A stretch of 64,000 nt of DNA, from NCBI RefSeq assembly GCF_018614955.1, contig NZ_JAGGNV010000033.1:1-64000 (forward strand). Reading direction: 5' to 3'. This DNA comes from Variovorax paradoxus. Its GTDB lineage: Bacteria > Pseudomonadota > Gammaproteobacteria > Burkholderiales > Burkholderiaceae_C. Shown here piece by piece: positions 24,022 to 32,146 of this stretch. Within the stretch, counting starts at the first letter, position 1. Every line of letters begins with the position of its first letter. The notes under the pieces were generated by a model. It saw only the letters and a list, made by a program, of their open reading frames with translations. It searched no databases and was not told the origin of the DNA. Position numbers and translations under genes: made by a program.

Positions 24022-26202
24022 ATGGCCCTTCTTCCCACCCTCCGTTTCGCGGCCTTCCTGGCCGCCGCCTTCGCAGCCTGCCAGCCGGCTGCAGCCCAGC
24101 TGGCTTCCAAGCTCGGACCGGTCGTCACCACGCCCCATGTGCGGGCGGAACTGATCGCCCATGCGCCGGAAGGCGTCGCCCCCGGCGCACCGGTCTGGGT
24201 CGGCCTGCAGATCACGCACCAGCCCGAGTGGCACACCTACTGGAAGAACGCCGGCGACTCCGGCCTGCCGACCGAGCTCGCCTGGTCGCTGCCGGCCGGC
24301 ATTTCCAACGGCGACATCGCCTGGCCTGTGCCGAAGAAGATCCCGATCGGCACCCTGGCCAACTACGGCTACGAAGGCACGGTGCTGCTGCCGGTGCCGC
24401 TGGCCGTGGCGCCCGACTTCAAGCCCGCGGCCAGCCTCACCGGTGCCGACGCGCTCGACGTCAAGCTCAAGGCCACATGGCTGGTCTGCCGCAAGGAATG
24501 CATTCCCGAAGACGGCGAATTCCTGCTCAAGCTGCCGCTGCAGGGCTCGACCGCGCTGCACAAGAGCGCCTTCGACGCCGCCCTGGCCGCCCAGCCGGCC
24601 GCGCTCGCGAAGCCGGGCGCGATCGCCATCGAGGGCGACAAGCTGCAGGTCCGCCTCGAAGGCCTGCCGGCGGCGGCGCGCGGCAAGACGCTGGAGTTTT
24701 TCCCCGAAACCGGCGAGGTGGTCCACACCGCGGCCGTGCAAGGCAAGGACTGGACGCAGGCCTGGCAGGGCGACACCTGGACCGCCAGCGTGCCGCTGTC
24801 GGAGCAGCGCAGCGCCAGCCCGACGACGATGCCGGTGGTGGTCGCCCTGGCCGAAGCCGACCGCCAGGCCGGCCAGCCCATCGCCTGGCGCGCCGAAGCG
24901 CCGGTTGCCGGCAACTGGCCGGCCACAGCGCCGCGGGTGGAGGTCTCGCCGGCTTTGCAGGCCGCGCTCGAAGCCAACACCGCCGCGCCCCTGCCGCAGC
25001 CGGCAGGCAGCTTCGTCGCCGCACTGCTGGGCGCGCTGTTCGGCGGCCTGCTGCTCAATCTGATGCCCTGCGTGTTCCCGGTGCTCGCGATCAAGGTGCT
25101 GGGCTTCACGCGCCAGGCCGAAGACCACAGCGGCCACCGGATGGCCGCCGTGGCCTACACGGCCGGCGTGATGCTGTCTTTCCTGGCGCTGGGCGGCGCG
25201 ATGCTCGCGCTGCGCGCGGCCGGCGCCGAGCTGGGCTGGGGCTTCCAGCTCCAGTCGCCGGCGGTGGTGGCCGTGCTGGCCGCGCTTTTCACGCTGATCG
25301 GGCTCAACCTCGCCGGCCTGTACGAGTTCCGCATGCTGGCGCCGGCTTCGCTGTGCGGCGCCCAGGCCAGGCACCCGGTGGCCAACGACTTCCTGTCGGG
25401 CGTGCTCGCGGTGGTGATCGCCTCGCCCTGCTCGGCGCCTTTCATGGGCGCCTCGCTGGGCTTCGCGATCGGGCTGCCGGCCACGCAGGCCCTGCTGATG
25501 TTCGCGGTGCTCGGCTTCGGCCTCGCCCTGCCCTACCTCGCGGCGGGCTTCGTGCCGGCGGTGGCGCGCTTGCTGCCGCGGCCCGGACCGTGGATGAATA
25601 CGCTGCGCCGGCTGCTCGCTTTTCCGATGTTCGCCACGGTCGCCTGGCTGGTCTGGGTGCTGGGCCAGCAAAGCGGCATCGACGGCGCGGGCGCGCTGCT
25701 CGGCCTGCTGGTGTGCCTGGCGGCCATCGTCTGGGCGTTCACGCTGCGCGGGCGCACGCGCATCGTGGTGGCCAGCCTGCTGATCGCGGCCACCGCGGTG
25801 CTGGCGGGCGCCATCGGCGGCAACGTGGTGCGCAGCGCGGCGCCGGCCGTGGCCGCGACCGGCGACCGCTGGCAGCCCTGGTCTGCGACGCGCGTGAGCG
25901 AGCTCGCAGCCGCCGGCCGGCCGGTGTTCATCGACTTCACGGCCGCCTGGTGCGTGACCTGCCAGTACAACAAGCGCAGCACGCTGGCCGATGCGGCGCT
26001 GCTGGCCGAGTTCGATGCCAGGCAGGTCGCCATGCTGCGCGCCGACTGGACGCGCCGCGATCCCGCGATCACCGCCGCGCTGACCGCGCTGGGGCGCAGC
26101 GGCGTGCCGGTCTACGTGCTGCAGGCGCCGGGCAAGGCGCCCGTGGTGCTGACCGAAATCCTTAGCAAAGAAGAGGTACGCTCGGCCCTGGCGACGCTTT
26201 GA
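24022..26202 (+). CDS. DsbD/ScsB-like thiol:disulfide interchange protein
   Basis: This 726-residue inner-membrane reductase carries electrons from cytosolic thioredoxin to periplasmic partners. Order: a signal peptide (cleavage after AAAQ), an N-terminal DsbD/DsbC-like periplasmic domain (about 30-330), a membrane domain of about eight helices with transmembrane cysteines C350 (LMPCVFPVLA) and C470 (ASPCSAPFMG), and a C-terminal thioredoxin domain with C644/C647 in TAAWCVTCQYNKR. The large N-terminal domain suits the ScsB branch rather than short CcdA. An exported thioredoxin-fold protein follows within 100 bases and is a possible client (inference). Confidence 0.92.
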   Translation: MALLPTLRFAAFLAAAFAACQPAAAQLASKLGPVVTTPHVRAELIAHAPEGVAPGAPVWVGLQITHQPEWHTYWKNAGDSGLPTELAWSLPAGISNGDIAWPVPKKIPIGTLANYGYEGTVLLPVPLAVAPDFKPAASLTGADALDVKLKATWLVCRKECIPEDGEFLLKLPLQGSTALHKSAFDAALAAQPAALAKPGAIAIEGDKLQVRLEGLPAAARGKTLEFFPETGEVVHTAAVQGKDWTQAWQGDTWTASVPLSEQRSASPTTMPVVVALAEADRQAGQPIAWRAEAPVAGNWPATAPRVEVSPALQAALEANTAAPLPQPAGSFVAALLGALFGGLLLNLMPCVFPVLAIKVLGFTRQAEDHSGHRMAAVAYTAGVMLSFLALGGAMLALRAAGAELGWGFQLQSPAVVAVLAALFTLIGLNLAGLYEFRMLAPASLCGAQARHPVANDFLSGVLAVVIASPCSAPFMGASLGFAIGLPATQALLMFAVLGFGLALPYLAAGFVPAVARLLPRPGPWMNTLRRLLAFPMFATVAWLVWVLGQQSGIDGAGALLGLLVCLAAIVWAFTLRGRTRIVVASLLIAATAVLAGAIGGNVVRSAAPAVAATGDRWQPWSATRVSELAAAGRPVFIDFTAAWCVTCQYNKRSTLADAALLAEFDARQVAMLRADWTRRDPAITAALTALGRSGVPVYVLQAPGKAPVVLTEILSKEEVRSALATL

Positions 26203-26295
26203 CCCTGCCCTTCTACGGGTTGTCACAAACAGGTGAGAAAACCGCTCTAAGCTGTGGCGGTTGTTGAATATATTGATTGGGAGTTCAAGCTGACC

Positions 26296-26988
26296 ATGGC
26301 TTCATCGTCATCCTCCGACTCGCGTTCCTACCGTGCCGCGCGCAATGCCCGCGCCGCCCTGAGCCGGGCCTCGCGCCGCGCCGTGGTGGCCGCCGCGGTG
26401 GCGCTCGGCGCCACTTTCCTCATGGGCACCCACGCCATGGCCGCGCCGGCCGTGGGCCAGAAGGCGCCCGATTTCGTCGCCGTCGACACCAGCGGCAAGC
26501 AGCACCGGCTGTCGGATTTCGCCGGCAAGTTCGTGGTGCTCGAATGGACCAATCCGGGCTGCCCCTTCGTGCGCAAGCACTACGGCAGCGGCAACATGCC
26601 TGCCACCCAGAAGGCGGCCACCGACAAGGGCGTGGTCTGGCTGTCGGTCAACTCGACCGAGCGGGCCGCCAGCGACTACCTGAAACCGGCCGCACTCGAT
26701 GCCTGGATGAAGGAGCAGTCGGCCGCGCCCACGGCCGTGCTGATGGACGAAGACGGCGTGATCGGCCGCGCCTACGCCGCGCGCACCACGCCGCATCTCT
26801 TCATCATCGATCCCAAGGGCGTGCTGGTGTACGCGGGCGGCATCGACAGCATTGCGTCGGCGCGCGCCGAGGACATCAAGAGCGCCACCAACTACGTGAA
26901 CCAGGCGCTCGGCGAAGCCATCGGCGGCAAGCCGATCAGCGCGGCAGCGACCAAGCCTTACGGCTGCTCGATCAAGTACAAGGCCTGA
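26296..26988 (+). CDS. Exported thioredoxin/peroxiredoxin-like protein
   Basis: This 230-residue protein has an N-terminal export signal (RASRRAVVAAAVALGATFLMG, with an RR pair, ending AMAAP) and a thioredoxin-fold domain of the AhpC/TSA type. The active site reads WTNPGCPFVRKHYGS: a single cysteine in place of CxxC, so a redox partner is required. A further Cys near the C-terminus (KPYGCSIKYK) could act as the resolving residue. The start at ATG 26296 was chosen; an in-frame GTG lies 14 codons upstream. It follows the DsbD-like gene and probably receives electrons from it. Confidence 0.85.
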   Translation: MASSSSSDSRSYRAARNARAALSRASRRAVVAAAVALGATFLMGTHAMAAPAVGQKAPDFVAVDTSGKQHRLSDFAGKFVVLEWTNPGCPFVRKHYGSGNMPATQKAATDKGVVWLSVNSTERAASDYLKPAALDAWMKEQSAAPTAVLMDEDGVIGRAYAARTTPHLFIIDPKGVLVYAGGIDSIASARAEDIKSATNYVNQALGEAIGGKPISAAATKPYGCSIKYKA

Positions 26989-27026
26989 ACGCGGTACGGT
27001 TGCGCGCCGCGCCGCAAAATGGCGCG

Positions 27027-27464
27027 ATGAAAGACGCAACCCCACCCACCGACATCGGCGCGCTGCTTGCGCGCACGCGCACCATCGCCGTGGTCGGCCT
27101 CTCGCCGAGCCCGCATCGCACCAGCTACGGCGTCTCGCAATACATGAAGGCGCGCGGCTTCCGCATCGTGCCGGTCAACCCGAACACCCGCGAGGTCTTC
27201 GGCGAGAAGGCCTATCCGACGCTGACCGAGGCCGCGAAGCACGAGAAGATCGACCTGGTGAACGTGTTTCGCCGGGCCGAAGACGTGCCGCCGGTGATGG
27301 ACGAAGCCATCGCCATCGGCGCGCCGGCGCTCTGGATGCAGCTCGGCATCATCAATGAAGCCGCAGCAGCCAAGGGCCGCGCGGCCCGGCTGGAAGTGGT
27401 GCAGGATCGCTGCGTCATGGTCGAGCACTCGCGGCTCACCAGGGGCGCGACGCCCTGGCGCTAG
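27027..27464 (+). CDS. CoA-binding (YccU-type Rossmann) protein
   Basis: This 145-residue single-domain protein has the CoA-binding Rossmann fold of YccU and the N-terminal part of acyl-CoA synthetases. Diagnostic segments are TIAVVGLSPSPHRTSYGVSQ (nucleotide loop), FRIVPVNPNTREVFGEKAY, LVNVFRRAEDVPPVMDEAI and LWMQLGIINEAAA. It is cytosolic, and its function is not established in any organism known to me. It sits 38 bases after the thioredoxin-like gene and converges with the Bug gene 17 bases beyond. Confidence 0.9.
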   Translation: MKDATPPTDIGALLARTRTIAVVGLSPSPHRTSYGVSQYMKARGFRIVPVNPNTREVFGEKAYPTLTEAAKHEKIDLVNVFRRAEDVPPVMDEAIAIGAPALWMQLGIINEAAAAKGRAARLEVVQDRCVMVEHSRLTRGATPWR

Positions 27465-27481
27465 GGCCCTGTCGACAGCCC

Positions 27482-28486
27482 CTACTCGACCGCGACCTTT
27501 CCTTCCTTCACCAGCTTCTCGAATTTCGCCGTCTCCTCTCGGATCCGGCGCGCCATTTCCTGCGAGCTGCCGCCCAGCGGCTCTGCGCCGATCGCCTGCA
27601 TGCGTTCGACGAATTCCGGCGACTGGATGATCTTCACCATCTCGGCGTTGAGGCGCGCCACCACCTCTTTCGGCGTGGCCGCCGGCGCGAGCACGCCGAA
27701 CCAGGTGCCGATGTCGAAGCCCTTGAGCCCGGCCTCCTCGAGCGTGGGCACCTCCGGCAGCACCGACGAGCGCTTCGCCGTGGTCACGGCCAGCGCGCGC
27801 AGCTTGCCGCTCTTGATGTGCTGCAGCACCGGCGTGATGGTGTCGAAGGACATCGCCACCTGGCCGCCGAGCAGGTCGGTGGTGAGCGGACCGCTGCCCT
27901 TGTAGGGCACGTGCAGCAGCTCGGCGCCGGTGCTGGCCTGGAACTGCGTGCCGATCAGGTGCTGCGCGGTGCCGTTGCCGTTGGAGCCGTAGGCCAGCTT
28001 GTCCTTCGCGGACTTGGCGATCGTCACGAGTTCGGCGACGTTTTTGGCCGGCGTGTTGGCGGCGTTGACCACCAGCACGTTGGGCACCATGGCCACGACG
28101 GTGATGGGTGCCAAGTCCTTCTGGAAATCGTAGGGCAGCTTCTTGTAGACGCTGGTCGCGATGGTGTGGTGCACCGCACCCATCAGCAGCGTGTAGCCGT
28201 CGGGCTTGGCCTTGGCCACGTAGTCGGCGCCCAGCGTCGCACCGGCGCCGGGCTTGCTCTCGACCACTACGGGCTGACCGAGGCTTTGCGAGAGCCGGTC
28301 GGCCAGCGCGCGAGCGGGCACGTCGGTGGTGCCGCCCGAGGGGAAGGGCACGATCAGGCTGATGGGCTTGGCGGGCCAGGGCTGCTGCGCAAAAGCCTGC
28401 GTGGACCCCAGCGTCGAGGCCAGACCGAGTGCGAGGGCGCCGGCTTGTACGAGGCGACGGCGGCGCAGCGGGAAGAAAGAGTTCAT
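27482..28486 (-). CDS. Bug-family tripartite tricarboxylate transporter substrate-binding protein (first)
   Basis: This 334-residue periplasmic binding protein of the TctC/Bug family has a signal peptide (RRRRLVQAGALALGLASTLG, cleaved after AFAQ) and the two signature loops PFPSGGTTDVPARALADRL and PDGYTLLMGAVHHTIATSVY. The start at 28486 follows GGAGACAACA; an in-frame ATG four codons earlier overlaps that Shine-Dalgarno. No tctA or tctB membrane gene is present in the window, so it is an orphan receptor. It follows the tartrate-type dehydrogenase on the same strand with a 37-base gap, which suggests a hydroxy-dicarboxylate ligand (inference). Confidence 0.92.
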   Translation of the reverse strand: MNSFFPLRRRRLVQAGALALGLASTLGSTQAFAQQPWPAKPISLIVPFPSGGTTDVPARALADRLSQSLGQPVVVESKPGAGATLGADYVAKAKPDGYTLLMGAVHHTIATSVYKKLPYDFQKDLAPITVVAMVPNVLVVNAANTPAKNVAELVTIAKSAKDKLAYGSNGNGTAQHLIGTQFQASTGAELLHVPYKGSGPLTTDLLGGQVAMSFDTITPVLQHIKSGKLRALAVTTAKRSSVLPEVPTLEEAGLKGFDIGTWFGVLAPAATPKEVVARLNAEMVKIIQSPEFVERMQAIGAEPLGGSSQEMARRIREETAKFEKLVKEGKVAVE

Positions 28487-28523
28487 TGTTGTCTCCATGT
28501 CGTTGTTGTTCCGCGGCGCGCGT

Positions 28524-29618
28524 TCAGGCCGCGCGGCGCTGCGCCTGCGTGGCGGCGATGTAGCCGCAGACGGCGCGGGTCACGTCGTCGGTCGTCGCGG
28601 TGCCGCCGAGGTCGCGGGTATGGAGCGCAGGGTTGGCGGTGACATGCTCCACGGCCTGCATCAATCGCGCTGCAGCCTCGGCCTCGCCCAGGTGTTCGAG
28701 CAGCATCACGACCGACCAGAAGGTGCCGACCGGATTGGCCAGGCCCTTGCCCATGATGTCGAAGGCGGAGCCGTGGATCGGCTCGAACATCGAGGGGTAG
28801 CGCCGCTCCGGATCGATGTTGCCGGTGGGCGCGATGCCCAGGCTGCCGGCCAGTGCGGCCGCCAGGTCGCTCAGGATGTCGGCATGCAGGTTGGTGGCGA
28901 CGATGGTGTCCAGCGTGGCCGGGCGGTTGACCATGCGCGCGGTGGCGGCATCGACCAGTTCCTTGTCCCAGGTGACGTCGGGAAACTCCTTCGCGATCTG
29001 CACCGCGATCTCGTCCCACATCACCATCGCGTGGCGCTGCGCGTTCGACTTGGTGACCACGGTCAGCAGCTTGCGCGGGCGCGACTGCGCGAGCCGGAAG
29101 GCGAAACGCATGATGCGTTCGACGCCGGCACGGGTCATCATGCTGACGTCGGTCGCGGCCTCGATCGGATGGCCCTGGTGCACGCGGCCGCCGACGCCGG
29201 CGTACTCGCCCTCGGAGTTCTCGCGCACGATCACCCAGTTCAACTGTTCCGGCGTGCAGCGCTTGAGCGGTCCGTCGATGCCCGGCAGGATGCGCGTCGG
29301 CCGCACGTTGGCGTACTGGTCGAAGCCCTGGCAGATCTTCAGGCGCAGGCCCCACAGCGTGACGTGGTCGGGGATGTGAGGGTCGCCGGCGGAGCCGAAC
29401 AGGATGGCGTCCTTGTCGCGCAGCGCGGCCAGGCCGTCGTCCGGCATCATCACGCCGTGCTGGCGGAACCAGTCGCCGCCCCAGCCGAAATCCTCGAACT
29501 CGAAACCCAGCTGGCCGCCCGAGGCGGCGGCCAGCGCTTCCATCACCTCCCTGCCGGCCGGGATCACTTCCTTGCCGATGCCGTCGCCGGGAATGGTCGC
29601 GATGCGGTATGTCTTCAT
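28524..29618 (-). CDS. Tartrate dehydrogenase / isopropylmalate dehydrogenase family (TtuC type)
   Basis: This 364-residue NAD-dependent beta-decarboxylating dehydrogenase of the IPMDH/ICDH family opens with RIATIPGDGIGKEVIPAG. It shows VIVRENSEGEYAGVGGRVHQ, VTKSNAQRHAM with the catalytic lysine, and the metal-binding ATNLHADILSDLAAALAGSL. The W-G-L-R-L-K-I and GFDQYANVRP segments match tartrate dehydrogenase/decarboxylase better than LeuB (from memory). It would oxidise tartrate, malate or a 2-hydroxy-3-substituted acid. It is divergent from a LysR regulator with 105 bases between starts. Confidence 0.88.
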   Translation of the reverse strand: MKTYRIATIPGDGIGKEVIPAGREVMEALAAASGGQLGFEFEDFGWGGDWFRQHGVMMPDDGLAALRDKDAILFGSAGDPHIPDHVTLWGLRLKICQGFDQYANVRPTRILPGIDGPLKRCTPEQLNWVIVRENSEGEYAGVGGRVHQGHPIEAATDVSMMTRAGVERIMRFAFRLAQSRPRKLLTVVTKSNAQRHAMVMWDEIAVQIAKEFPDVTWDKELVDAATARMVNRPATLDTIVATNLHADILSDLAAALAGSLGIAPTGNIDPERRYPSMFEPIHGSAFDIMGKGLANPVGTFWSVVMLLEHLGEAEAAARLMQAVEHVTANPALHTRDLGGTATTDDVTRAVCGYIAATQAQRRAA

Positions 29619-29695
29619 GCGTCTGCCCCTGTTGAAAGATGGGCCGACTGTAGAAGCTGGACAGGTCGACGATGCGCCCCTAGATTCAAGCCATC

Positions 29696-29712
29696 GTTAA
29701 CCTGCAGTCAAC
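29696..29712. promoter_or_regulatory. Possible LysR operator between tartrate-dehydrogenase and lysR genes
   Basis: The imperfect inverted repeat GTTAAC-ctgca-GTCAAC (five of six pairs) sits 12 bases upstream of the LysR start in the divergent promoter region. Position and symmetry suit autoregulation. The assignment is tentative because short repeats like this occur by chance. Confidence 0.3.
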
Positions 29713-29723
29713 AATCGCATCCC

Positions 29724-30650
29724 ATGACCAGCGGCATCCAACCGGCCGAACTCGGCTTCTTCTCGGCGCTGGCCAGCGCCCCCAGTCTCAGCGCGGCCGG
29801 CCGCGACCTGGGAATCAGCACGGCCGCCGTCAGCAAGCGGCTGGCCCAGATGGAAGGCCGCCTGGGCGTGACGCTGGTCAACCGCACCACGCGCCGCATG
29901 AGCCTCACGCCCGAGGGCGAGGTGCTGCTCGAACGCGCACGCAGCATCCTCGACGAGATCGCCGACCTGGACGAACTGCTGAGCCAGTCGAAAGGCAGCC
30001 CCAAGGGCCTGCTGCGCGTGAACGCGACGCTGGGCTTCGGGCGCACGCACGTGGCGCCGGTGATCTCGCGCTTCGTGCGCAGCCATCCGGAGGTCGACGT
30101 GCAGCTGCAGCTGTCGGTGAATCCGCCGCCCTTCAGCGAGGACGCCTTCGACGTCTGCATCCGCTTCGGCGAGCCGCCGGACGCGCGCGTCATCGCGCGG
30201 CGCATCGCGGCCAACCAGCGCCTGCTCTGCGCCTCGCCGGCCTACCTGGCGCGCTGCGGCCAGCCGAAAGTGCCGCGCGACCTGATGCGCCACAACTGCA
30301 TCGGCATCCGGCAGGGCGACGAGGCCTACGGCCTGTGGCGTCTCCGCACCGGCCGCGGCGCGCGCCAGCGCACCGAGGCCATCAAGACGCGCGGCAGCCT
30401 CACGACCAACGACGGCGAGATCGCGGTCAGGTGGGCGCTCGACGGGCATGGCATCGTGATGCGCGCGGAGTGGGACATCAACCGCTACCTGCGCAGCGGC
30501 CGCCTGGTGCAGGTGCTGCCGCAGTACCGCACGCCCGGGGCCGACATCTACGCGGTCTATCCGCAGCGCTACCAGCTCTCGACGCGCGTGCGCGCCTTCG
30601 TCGACTTCCTTGCGCTGGCATTGGGACAGGGCGAACGCGCCGCCGAATGA
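29724..30650 (+). CDS. LysR-family transcriptional regulator
   Basis: This 308-residue regulator has an N-terminal winged HTH (about 1-60; LSAAGRDLGISTAAVSKRLAQ then LVNRTTRRMSLTPEG) and a two-lobed effector domain (about 90-300; RVNATLGFGRTHVAPVISRF, DVCIRFGEPPDARVIARRI). It is divergent from the tartrate-type dehydrogenase and Bug genes and probably activates them in response to a carboxylic acid. The subtype resembles the DsdC/GcvA-like branch that includes many hydroxy-acid regulators, though the ligand cannot be read from sequence. Confidence 0.9.
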   Translation: MTSGIQPAELGFFSALASAPSLSAAGRDLGISTAAVSKRLAQMEGRLGVTLVNRTTRRMSLTPEGEVLLERARSILDEIADLDELLSQSKGSPKGLLRVNATLGFGRTHVAPVISRFVRSHPEVDVQLQLSVNPPPFSEDAFDVCIRFGEPPDARVIARRIAANQRLLCASPAYLARCGQPKVPRDLMRHNCIGIRQGDEAYGLWRLRTGRGARQRTEAIKTRGSLTTNDGEIAVRWALDGHGIVMRAEWDINRYLRSGRLVQVLPQYRTPGADIYAVYPQRYQLSTRVRAFVDFLALALGQGERAAE

Positions 30651-30673
30651 GCCTGCCCTGCGACAATCGCAGG

Positions 30674-31777
30674 ATGCCTTTCGCGCCCCTCCAGAACGAC
30701 ACTTTCCTGCGCGCCTGCTGGCGCCAGGCCACCGATCACACCCCCGTCTGGCTGATGCGCCAGGCCGGGCGCTACCTGCCCGAATACGTGGCGACGCGGG
30801 CCCGTGCCGGCAGCTTCATGGGCTTGGCGACCAACGTGGACTACGCCACCGAGGTCACGCTGCAGCCGCTCGAGCGCTATCCGCTCGATGCCGCGATCCT
30901 GTTCTCCGACATCCTCACGGTGCCCGACGCGATGGGCCTGGGGCTCTCCTTCGAGGCCGGCGAAGGCCCGCGTTTCGCGCGGCCGGTGCGCGACGAGGCC
31001 GCGATCGGCGCGCTCGCAGTGCCCGATATGGCCAAGCTGCGCTACGTGTTCGACGCGGTCGCATCGATCCGCCGCGCGCTCGATGGCCGGGTGCCGCTGA
31101 TCGGCTTCTCGGGCAGCCCCTGGACGCTGGCCTGCTACATGGTCGAAGGGGCAGGCTCGAGCGACTACCGCCAGGTCAAGACCCTGCTCTACAGCCGCCC
31201 CGATCTCATGCACCGCCTGCTCGCGGTGAATGCCGATGCCGTGGCCGCCTACCTCAATGCGCAGATCGACGCCGGCGCCCAGGCCGTGATGGTGTTCGAC
31301 AGCTGGGGCGGCGTGCTGGCCGACGGCGCCTTCCAGGACTTCAGCCTGGCCTACACCGCGCGCGTGCTGGCGAAGCTGAAGCGCGAAGGCGCCGACGGCC
31401 TGCCGGTGCCGCGCATCGTCTTCACCAAGGGCGGCGGACTCTGGCTCGAAGACATGCGCGCGCTCGACTGCGAGGTGCTGGGCCTGGACTGGACCGTCAA
31501 GCTCGGCCGCGCCCGCGCGCTCGTGGGCGAAGGCGCCGGGGCCAAGGCGCTGCAAGGCAACATCGATCCCAATGTGCTGTTCGCCGCGCCGGCGCAGATC
31601 GAGACCGAGGTCGCGAAGGTGCTGCAGAGCTTCGGCCGGCCGCATACCGATCGCGCTTCGACCGGGCCGACCCACATCTTCAACCTGGGCCACGGCATCA
31701 GCCAGTTCACGCCGCCCGACCATGTCGCGGCGCTGGTCGCGGCGGTGCATGCGCAGTCGCGCGCGCTGCGTGTTTGA
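30674..31777 (+). CDS. hemE: Uroporphyrinogen decarboxylase
   Basis: HemE decarboxylates the four acetate side chains of uroporphyrinogen III to coproporphyrinogen III in heme biosynthesis, in the cytoplasm. The 367-residue chain carries the N-terminal signature PVWLMRQAGRYLPEY with the substrate-binding Arg residues, the FSDILTVPDAMGLGL segment with the essential Asp, GFSGSPWTLACYMVEG and the C-terminal NLGHGI motif. Length is normal (about 355). It starts 24 bases after the LysR stop. Downstream lies the long intergenic region before priA. Confidence 0.97.
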   Translation: MPFAPLQNDTFLRACWRQATDHTPVWLMRQAGRYLPEYVATRARAGSFMGLATNVDYATEVTLQPLERYPLDAAILFSDILTVPDAMGLGLSFEAGEGPRFARPVRDEAAIGALAVPDMAKLRYVFDAVASIRRALDGRVPLIGFSGSPWTLACYMVEGAGSSDYRQVKTLLYSRPDLMHRLLAVNADAVAAYLNAQIDAGAQAVMVFDSWGGVLADGAFQDFSLAYTARVLAKLKREGADGLPVPRIVFTKGGGLWLEDMRALDCEVLGLDWTVKLGRARALVGEGAGAKALQGNIDPNVLFAAPAQIETEVAKVLQSFGRPHTDRASTGPTHIFNLGHGISQFTPPDHVAALVAAVHAQSRALRV

Positions 31778-32146
31778 AGCGACTGTTATAGGTTGTAAGT
31801 AGCTGAGAACGACCGATTCGCATTTGTCAAGTCGAAAGGGTGAGGACCGACTGACTTATGCACAAAACACTTGCTGCGCTGCGCAAAAATATCTTTGGAC
31901 CGCAAATCCCTGCTCCTAAAGCGATAGCGTCGCTAAGTCATTGATTTATATGGATTTTGAACTTTGCTTTTTTTGCGGGCATTCCAGCCGGAGCCTTGAT
32001 TTTCAAGGGCTGGCGGCGAGTCGGGCCGGGATATCAACAAAGTTATCCACACAAACTCTGGATGGCTTCCAAAGCGCAGGCAAATCAACGACTTAAGTCA
32101 CATTGCTCCAACTTGCTTTAACCAACGGCCGTAACAGGACCCCGCC
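31778..32146. other. AT-rich intergenic region with two DnaA-box matches and repeats
   Basis: This 369-base gene-free region is visibly more AT-rich than its surroundings. It holds two exact matches to the DnaA-box consensus TTATNCACA, TTATGCACA at 31856-31864 and TTATCCACA at 32043-32051. The heptamer TAAGTCA occurs three times (31852-31858 inverted, 31934-31940, 32094-32100), the inverted copy overlapping the first DnaA box by three bases. A T-run lies at 31968-31974, and a hairpin (CCTTGA-ttt-TCAAGG, flanked by CCAGC/GCTGG) at about 31984-32013. No coding frame was convincing. It lies between hemE and priA, both rightward. A DnaA-responsive priA promoter or a DnaA titration site is possible (inference). 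Confidence 0.55.

Noticed and set aside
31778..32146. Chromosome origin (oriC) because of two DnaA boxes
   Set aside because: Only two boxes, no dnaA, dnaN, gidA or parAB nearby and no clear AT-rich 13-mers; a titration or promoter site is more modest and likelier.
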